This document shows, one piece after another, positions 59,898 to 64,000 of a stretch of DNA of 64,000 nt (positions within the stretch are counted from its first letter, which is position 1; each line of letters opens with the position of its first letter). The notes beneath the pieces were generated by a model. It made no database searches. It was not told the DNA's origin and was given only the letters and a program-made list of their open reading frames with translations. The stretch comes from Streptomyces sp. DT2A-34 (GTDB lineage Bacteria > Actinomycetota > Actinomycetes > Streptomycetales > Streptomycetaceae): positions 6,552,001 through 6,616,000 of the forward strand of contig NZ_JASTWJ010000001.1 in NCBI RefSeq assembly GCF_030499515.1, in the 5' to 3' direction. The translations under genes were made by a program, and so were the position numbers.

Positions 59898-60614
59898 TCA
59901 GGACCCCAGGCCGGTGAGGGGTTCGGAGCTGTCGATGAGGGCGCGGGCCACATCCGCCAGGCGCCGGTTGTGGGCGCGGGCGTAGCTGCGCAGCGCGGTG
60001 AACGCCTGCTCCATGTCGATGTCCTGGCGTTCGGCGAGCTTCCCCTTGGCCTGTTCGATCAGTACCCGGCTGTTCAGCGCCGTCTGCAGTTGTTCGTTGA
60101 GCACCGTGCTGCGCTGAGCGGTGCGTTGTTGCAGCAGGCTGATGGTGGCGACGTCGGCCAGGGCCTGGGCGACGGGTGCGGCGGCCGGGTCGAAGGGGCC
60201 GGAGGCGGTGCGGAAGAGGTTCAGGGCGCCGACGATCTCGTCCCGCAAACGCATGGGCAGGGCCTGGACCGACCCGAACCCGCTGCGCTGGGCCGCCACC
60301 GCGAAGCGCGGCCAGCGAGCGGTCGCCGTACCGAGGTCGGGGACGATCACCGGTGCACCGGTGCGGAAGCACTCGAGGCAGGGGCCTTCGTCGTTCTGGA
60401 GCTGGAAGAGCTCCAGCAGGCGCACCTGTTCGTCGGAGGCGGCCATGACGCGGAGTTTGCCGTCCCGGTCGGCGAGCAGCACCCCGGCGGCGCTCGCGTC
60501 GAGCATGTCGACACAGCGATCGGTCAGCAGGCGCAGGAAATCGATGAGGTCGAAGTCGGCGACCAGATTGTCGGCCAACTCGACGAAGGTCTTGGCCAGA
60601 AGCTGTTGATCCAT
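59898..60614 (-). CDS. GAF-ANTAR regulator 1
   Basis: About 238 residues. The N-terminal GAF domain has DFLRLLTDRCVDMLDASAAG, GPCLECFRTGAPVIVPDLGT and FGSVQALPMRLRDEIVGAL. A C-terminal ANTAR domain has NSRVLIEQAKGKLAERQDID and EQAFTALRSYARAHNRRLAD. It probably controls leader-RNA antitermination in response to a small ligand. ATG at 60614 or GTG at 60623 are both possible. Confidence 0.9.
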   Translation of the reverse strand: MDQQLLAKTFVELADNLVADFDLIDFLRLLTDRCVDMLDASAAGVLLADRDGKLRVMAASDEQVRLLELFQLQNDEGPCLECFRTGAPVIVPDLGTATARWPRFAVAAQRSGFGSVQALPMRLRDEIVGALNLFRTASGPFDPAAAPVAQALADVATISLLQQRTAQRSTVLNEQLQTALNSRVLIEQAKGKLAERQDIDMEQAFTALRSYARAHNRRLADVARALIDSSEPLTGLGS

Positions 60615-60635
60615 CGTGGGCACCCTCGATTGAGA

Positions 60636-61484
60636 CTAGTCCCTGCCCGCAGGGGCGGGAAGTACGGCACGTTCCTCGGCCGGCACCGAGGCGTCAGGTT
60701 TCCTCCTCGGCCTGATACGGCTCCCCGTCCGGGGGAAACGAAGCCGTCGGGCCACCACGTCGGCGGCCACGTCCGCGAGCCGGCGTCCCTGCGCATAGGC
60801 GTAGGCACGGAGCCGGACGAAGGCTTCTTCGATGCCGACTCCGAGCTGAGTAGTGAGCATTCCGCTGGCCTGGTCGATCTCCGCTCGGTATGCGCCCAGG
60901 TCCTCGAAGCCGCGGTCCGCCATCGGCCCGCCGGCCGACACGCCCGCCTCGTCGATCCTTGCGTCGAGCAGGAGAAGCGTCGCGAGATCGGCGAACGCCA
61001 TAGCGTCGGCCAGTTCCTCCGCGTCCAGTACGGTCGGAATGTTGGCGTACAGGTCCAGAACTCCCGGGCTGATCGCCCCCTCCTGCAGGGGCAGCGAGAA
61101 CACCGCGCGGGCTCCGGCTTCCAGGGCCGCATCGGCGAACACGGCCCAGTGATCCTGAAGTTCAGTGGTGAGCAGATCGGGTGTCAGGACGGCCGAGCCG
61201 CGTACAAAGGCGTCCACGCAGGGCCCCTCTCCCAGCGTGAGCTGGAGTTCCTCCAGTTGCTCGCTGATGTCGTCGGTGCTGCACAACGGATGGCTCGGCG
61301 CGGTCGGGGACATCGCCGACAGCCCGGCCCCGCCGACCGGCAGCGCGGCCACGGCCGCGGTGCATACGTCCACCACACTCACCGGGGCACCTCGTCGGAC
61401 CGCCTGCTCGGCCACCAGCATCCGAATGCGGGTCGACCGCCTGTCAGGCCCCACTGGGGCCACCGTCTCCGGGCATCGTGACAA
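60636..61484 (-). CDS. GAF-ANTAR regulator 2 (divergent GAF)
   Basis: About 282 residues. The N-terminal region is a diverged GAF (LQLTLGEGPCVDAFVRGSAV, AGARAVFSLPLQEG). The C-terminal ANTAR has LGAYRAEIDQASGMLTTQLG and EEAFVRLRAYAYAQGRRLAD. A TTG start at 61484 has GGAGGG just upstream and overlaps the upstream gene by 41 bp; an ATG at 61421 is the alternative. It probably belongs to one transcript with the next three genes upstream. Confidence 0.85.
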   Translation of the reverse strand: MSRCPETVAPVGPDRRSTRIRMLVAEQAVRRGAPVSVVDVCTAAVAALPVGGAGLSAMSPTAPSHPLCSTDDISEQLEELQLTLGEGPCVDAFVRGSAVLTPDLLTTELQDHWAVFADAALEAGARAVFSLPLQEGAISPGVLDLYANIPTVLDAEELADAMAFADLATLLLLDARIDEAGVSAGGPMADRGFEDLGAYRAEIDQASGMLTTQLGVGIEEAFVRLRAYAYAQGRRLADVAADVVARRLRFPRTGSRIRPRRKPDASVPAEERAVLPAPAGRD

Positions 61485-62115
61485 GGCCCTCCAGCCTCGC
61501 CGTGGTGCGTTCCCCGAAGGGAAGTACCAGCGCGCGGAATGGGGTGGCGCCCGCCGGCCTGCGAAGCTCTCCGATGTCCAGCCACCCCCAGGAGCGGAGC
61601 GCAGCGAGGGTTGGGCGATCGGCCCGGTCCACCAGGGTGGCGCCGAGCGACGCCTGATGGTCCGTCAGCAGCCGCTCCTGCACGCGGCGGGCCAGTTCCC
61701 GGTCCTGCGGATGCGGCCGGATCAGAATGGCGGCGAACGCGAAGACACTGCCGGACGCTGTGAGTTGCTCGATGCTGCGCGGCAAAACTCCGTCGAAGCC
61801 GAGCCACCAGGAGCCGTCGCCGCCTACGGGGAATCCGAAGGCGCATCCCGTCAGGCTGTCCGTCTCGGCGATCACCATGGCGAATCCTGGGCGGCGCATG
61901 TCCACGGTGAGACGGTTCAGGTAGTCCTGGCGGCTGGGACGGCGGTATGGCTCACCCGGCGGCGTTGCGCGGGACTCCACATACAGAGCCACCAGATCCT
62001 CACGCAGGCCCTCCACCAGCCAACGGCTCAGCCGACGCAACCGCGCCGGAGCCACGGCGGACGGCTCGCCGTCCCCCGGCTTCCGTGACTGTCCCCGCCC
62101 GGGTTCGGCCGTCAT
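61444..62115 (-). CDS. GNAT-like protein
   Basis: A 223-residue protein: RRLSRWLVEGLREDLVALYV and DMRRPGFAMVIAETDSLTGC then AFGFPVGG are the first strands. QDRELARRVQERLLTDHQAS resembles the acetyl-CoA-binding helix, and LAALRSWGWLDIGELRRPAG the C-terminal strands. The acetyl-CoA loop is diverged (no R/Q-x2-G-x-G/A). It sits between STAS and ANTAR genes, and its ATG overlaps the STAS stop (ATGA), so it belongs to this regulatory operon. Function unknown. Confidence 0.7.
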   Translation of the reverse strand: MTAEPGRGQSRKPGDGEPSAVAPARLRRLSRWLVEGLREDLVALYVESRATPPGEPYRRPSRQDYLNRLTVDMRRPGFAMVIAETDSLTGCAFGFPVGGDGSWWLGFDGVLPRSIEQLTASGSVFAFAAILIRPHPQDRELARRVQERLLTDHQASLGATLVDRADRPTLAALRSWGWLDIGELRRPAGATPFRALVLPFGERTTARLEGLVTMPGDGGPSGA

Positions 62116-62537
62116 CGCACATCACCCGAGAGAACAGGCGCAGGCGGGAGAGACCGGTGCGGCGGGGCTGGACGGGGCGCGGTCGGGGTGTCGCCGAGAG
62201 GTGGTGGCAGGTGGCCGCACGGAAGGCCGAGGAGCAGGAGCCCGCAGCCGGCGAGGTCGAGAATCCGAGCCAGTGTCGTCGGCGGATGGTGCAGTCGCAG
62301 GGTCCCACCGGCCACGGTGGTCTGCTGCGCGGCGTGGAGGAACGCGTTGAGTCCGCTGCAGTCGCAGAAGGTGACGGGGGTGAGGTCGACGTCGATGGTG
62401 CGGATACCGTCCCGCAGGCACCGCTCCAGGGACTCGCGCACCAACGGCGCGGATTCGAGGTCGATCTCACCGGACAGGGTGATCAGCGCCTGTTTCCCTT
62501 GGTCATGGCGGTGGACGGTGAGCTGTGAGAGGGGCAT
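62112..62537 (-). CDS. STAS-domain anti-sigma factor antagonist
   Basis: About 141 residues. LITLSGEIDLESAPLVRESL and VDLTPVTFCDCSGLNAFLHA show the STAS fold with phosphorylatable Ser61. After the domain comes a Pro/His-rich tail. It would be phosphorylated by an RsbW-type kinase and dephosphorylated by a PP2C phosphatase such as the next gene upstream. The kinase is not in the window. ATG at 62537. Confidence 0.9.
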   Translation of the reverse strand: MPLSQLTVHRHDQGKQALITLSGEIDLESAPLVRESLERCLRDGIRTIDVDLTPVTFCDCSGLNAFLHAAQQTTVAGGTLRLHHPPTTLARILDLAGCGLLLLGLPCGHLPPPLGDTPTAPRPAPPHRSLPPAPVLSGDVR

Positions 62538-62904
62538 GACGCCTCGGTTCGGAAGAGCATCCGGCAGCGGCACGGTGAGCCGGAGTTCCGGCCCCCTGGG
62601 CGCGCTCTCGGCAGGGGCGTACTTTCGGCGGAGGCAGAGCATCGGCCGGTCCGACCCAGCCTGCGCAGCAGGACAGAGGACCCACCCGGTTCCCTCCGGG
62701 GAAGCTCCGGGTGACAGACGAAGAGTCCGCACCCCGCAGCCATCTGTGTTCAGCAACAGCATGCCGCCGGGGTCTGGGACGTCTACACAGCAGCGTAGTC
62801 CTCGCATCGGGTGACGGACGGTCCGAAGCAGCCCAATCCCAGGATATGGACGGTGCAAAACACGCGGTGGCTCGCATGACGGAGCCGGTCGTGCGGTTGC
62901 CGGC
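62538..62904. other. 367-bp gap between the PP2C and STAS genes
   Basis: No supported gene. A minus-strand frame continues upstream of the STAS start but lacks codon bias. The promoter for the STAS/GNAT/ANTAR operon should lie here; no consensus was recognised. Confidence 0.45.
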
Positions 62905-64000
62905 TCACTCCAGGAGCACGAGGTGGTCGGCGGCGCCCCCTCGCCATTCGATCAGGAAGAGGGTCGCGTCGTCGGTGGTGCGGCCGCCCCGTTGCTGCTT
63001 CAGGGCGTGGGAGAGTGAGCGCACCACCGCTCGTACTCCCTTCTCTGTGTGTTCGATGCGGTTGACCCAGTGGATGAGTTGTTCTTCGCCGAATTGTTCT
63101 TCGCCGGCTTCGTGCTCCTCGATCAGGCCGTCGGTGAAGCACAGCACTCGGTCGCCGCGTTGGAGCCTCTGCCGGCTGATCCGGGGCTCTTCACCGCCGA
63201 AGCCGACGGGCAAGGTGGTCGGGCCGCCCAGTTGCCGGACGACCTTGTGGTCACGGATCAGCAGCGGTGCGGGGTGGCCCGCGTTGACCCACTGCAGGTG
63301 GCCCGTCGTGATGTTCAGACGCATCATCTGGGCGGTGACGAAGTGGTCGGGCCCGAACTGCTCGGCGATGGCCCGGTCCATGAACGTGTAGATCTCGGAC
63401 AGGCCGATGCCGGCACGCCTGGCGTGCCGGTAGGCCCCGACGGCGACGGTCGCCATCGTGGCGGCGTCCAGGCCGTGGCCCATCGCATCGACCATGGCCA
63501 CGTGCAGGATGTCCTCATTGAGGGCGTAGTCGAAGCTGTCGCCTGCGACGTCGTAGGCGGGCTCCAGGATTCCGGCAACCGCGACCTGCGGGACGGACAT
63601 CGCCAGCGGCGGCAGCAGGGACCACTGGATCTCCGCGGCCAAGCTCATCGGTTCGCGGCGCCGGGCGAAGAAGAACTGATCGGTGTAGCTGTGCTTGGTG
63701 ACCAGCATGTCGGCGACCAGGCCGGCGAGCCTGCGCAGCAGCCGCCGGTCGTCGTCATCGACGGTGTCCAGGGTGAGGGCCATTACGCCCACCTGGTCGC
63801 TGCCGTCCAGCAACGGCAGGTACATCCGGACGCCGTCGGACTGCGGCACCTCGACAGTGGTCGCGTGCAGAAAGGCTGTGCCGGCGGGAGAGTCACCGAT
63901 CGGCTCAGGCTCGCCGACCATCAGCCGCTGACCCGGCAACGGCACCAACACCAGCTGGCCATAGTCCTGCAGCAGGATCGAGACGTCGCGGCCACCGACC
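62905..64000 (-). CDS. GAF-PP2C (SpoIIE/RsbU-like) phosphatase, partial
   Basis: At least 365 residues, continuing past the window end. The end of a GAF domain (VRMYLPLLDGSDQVGVMALT) is followed by the linker FARRREPMSLAAEIQWSLLP and a PP2C domain. Metal-binding Asp residues are in DVAGDSFDYA and MVDAMGHGLDAATM; CFTDGLIEEHEAG and TTDDATLFLIEW follow. It would dephosphorylate an STAS protein, plausibly the neighbour at 62112. The frame remains open at position 64000 (the complement reads SILLQDYGQLVLV). Confidence 0.92.
   Translation of the reverse strand, partial: VGGRDVSILLQDYGQLVLVPLPGQRLMVGEPEPIGDSPAGTAFLHATTVEVPQSDGVRMYLPLLDGSDQVGVMALTLDTVDDDDRRLLRRLAGLVADMLVTKHSYTDQFFFARRREPMSLAAEIQWSLLPPLAMSVPQVAVAGILEPAYDVAGDSFDYALNEDILHVAMVDAMGHGLDAATMATVAVGAYRHARRAGIGLSEIYTFMDRAIAEQFGPDHFVTAQMMRLNITTGHLQWVNAGHPAPLLIRDHKVVRQLGGPTTLPVGFGGEEPRISRQRLQRGDRVLCFTDGLIEEHEAGEEQFGEEQLIHWVNRIEHTEKGVRAVVRSLSHALKQQRGGRTTDDATLFLIEWRGGAADHLVLLE

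Overview
The window looks like a stretch of Streptomyces chromosome, or that of a very close relative. It has very high GC and strongly G/C-biased third codon positions. It also has GTG and TTG starts, many 4-bp ATGA/GTGA overlaps, and typical content: MelC tyrosinase pair, MMPL exporter, ANTAR/STAS/SpoIIE regulators, and a RecD2 helicase beside citrate synthase. The species name is inference; no rRNA, tRNA or plasmid replication gene was seen.

1-8 kb: a partial gene, a RibD-like reductase and a DUF937 protein, then a minus-strand ribose operon read rbsR, rbsA, rbsCB, rbsK, rbsD. The permease and binding protein are one polypeptide, and two identical operator-like sites precede rbsR. 8-18 kb: cupin protein, conserved hypothetical, RecD2 helicase, citrate synthase with a palindrome in its leader, copZ beside a copA gene missing its middle, and a divergent tetR/MMPL pair around a 61-bp inverted repeat. 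18-28 kb: alcohol dehydrogenase, acetyltransferase, small MerR-like protein, then an inositol-catabolism operon (iolC, aldolase-like gene, iolB remnant, iolD, mmsA) ended by a textbook terminator, and an APC permease.

28-36 kb: a membrane protein fusing an alpha/beta hydrolase to an ABC ATPase, its ABC-2 permease, a VWA lipoprotein and a secreted chorismate mutase. An IS200/IS605-type tnpB element follows, with a truncated gene on each side. 36-46.5 kb: a secreted GH26-like hydrolase convergent with an eight-gene exopolysaccharide operon (initiating phosphotransferase, two glycosyltransferases, polymerase, flippase, chain-length protein, deacetylase, FemX/BioF2-like acyltransferase).

46.5-50 kb: five small secreted proteins without recognised domains. 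Three are tandem paralogues and a fourth shares a short motif with them; strong hairpins punctuate the region. This is my best candidate for something undescribed. 50-53 kb: GH16-like hydrolase (with a TTA codon) overlapping a VKOR-family protein, melC1/melC2, and a 2-hydroxyacid dehydrogenase. 53-64 kb: gene fragments, two SDR-type proteins, small membrane and PRC-barrel proteins, a YihY-like protein, and an ANTAR/GAF/STAS/PP2C signalling cluster running off the right edge.

A recurring theme is gene decay. copA, iolB, a fadD-like ligase, a PRC-barrel paralogue and possibly tnpB have lost segments while their neighbours look intact.
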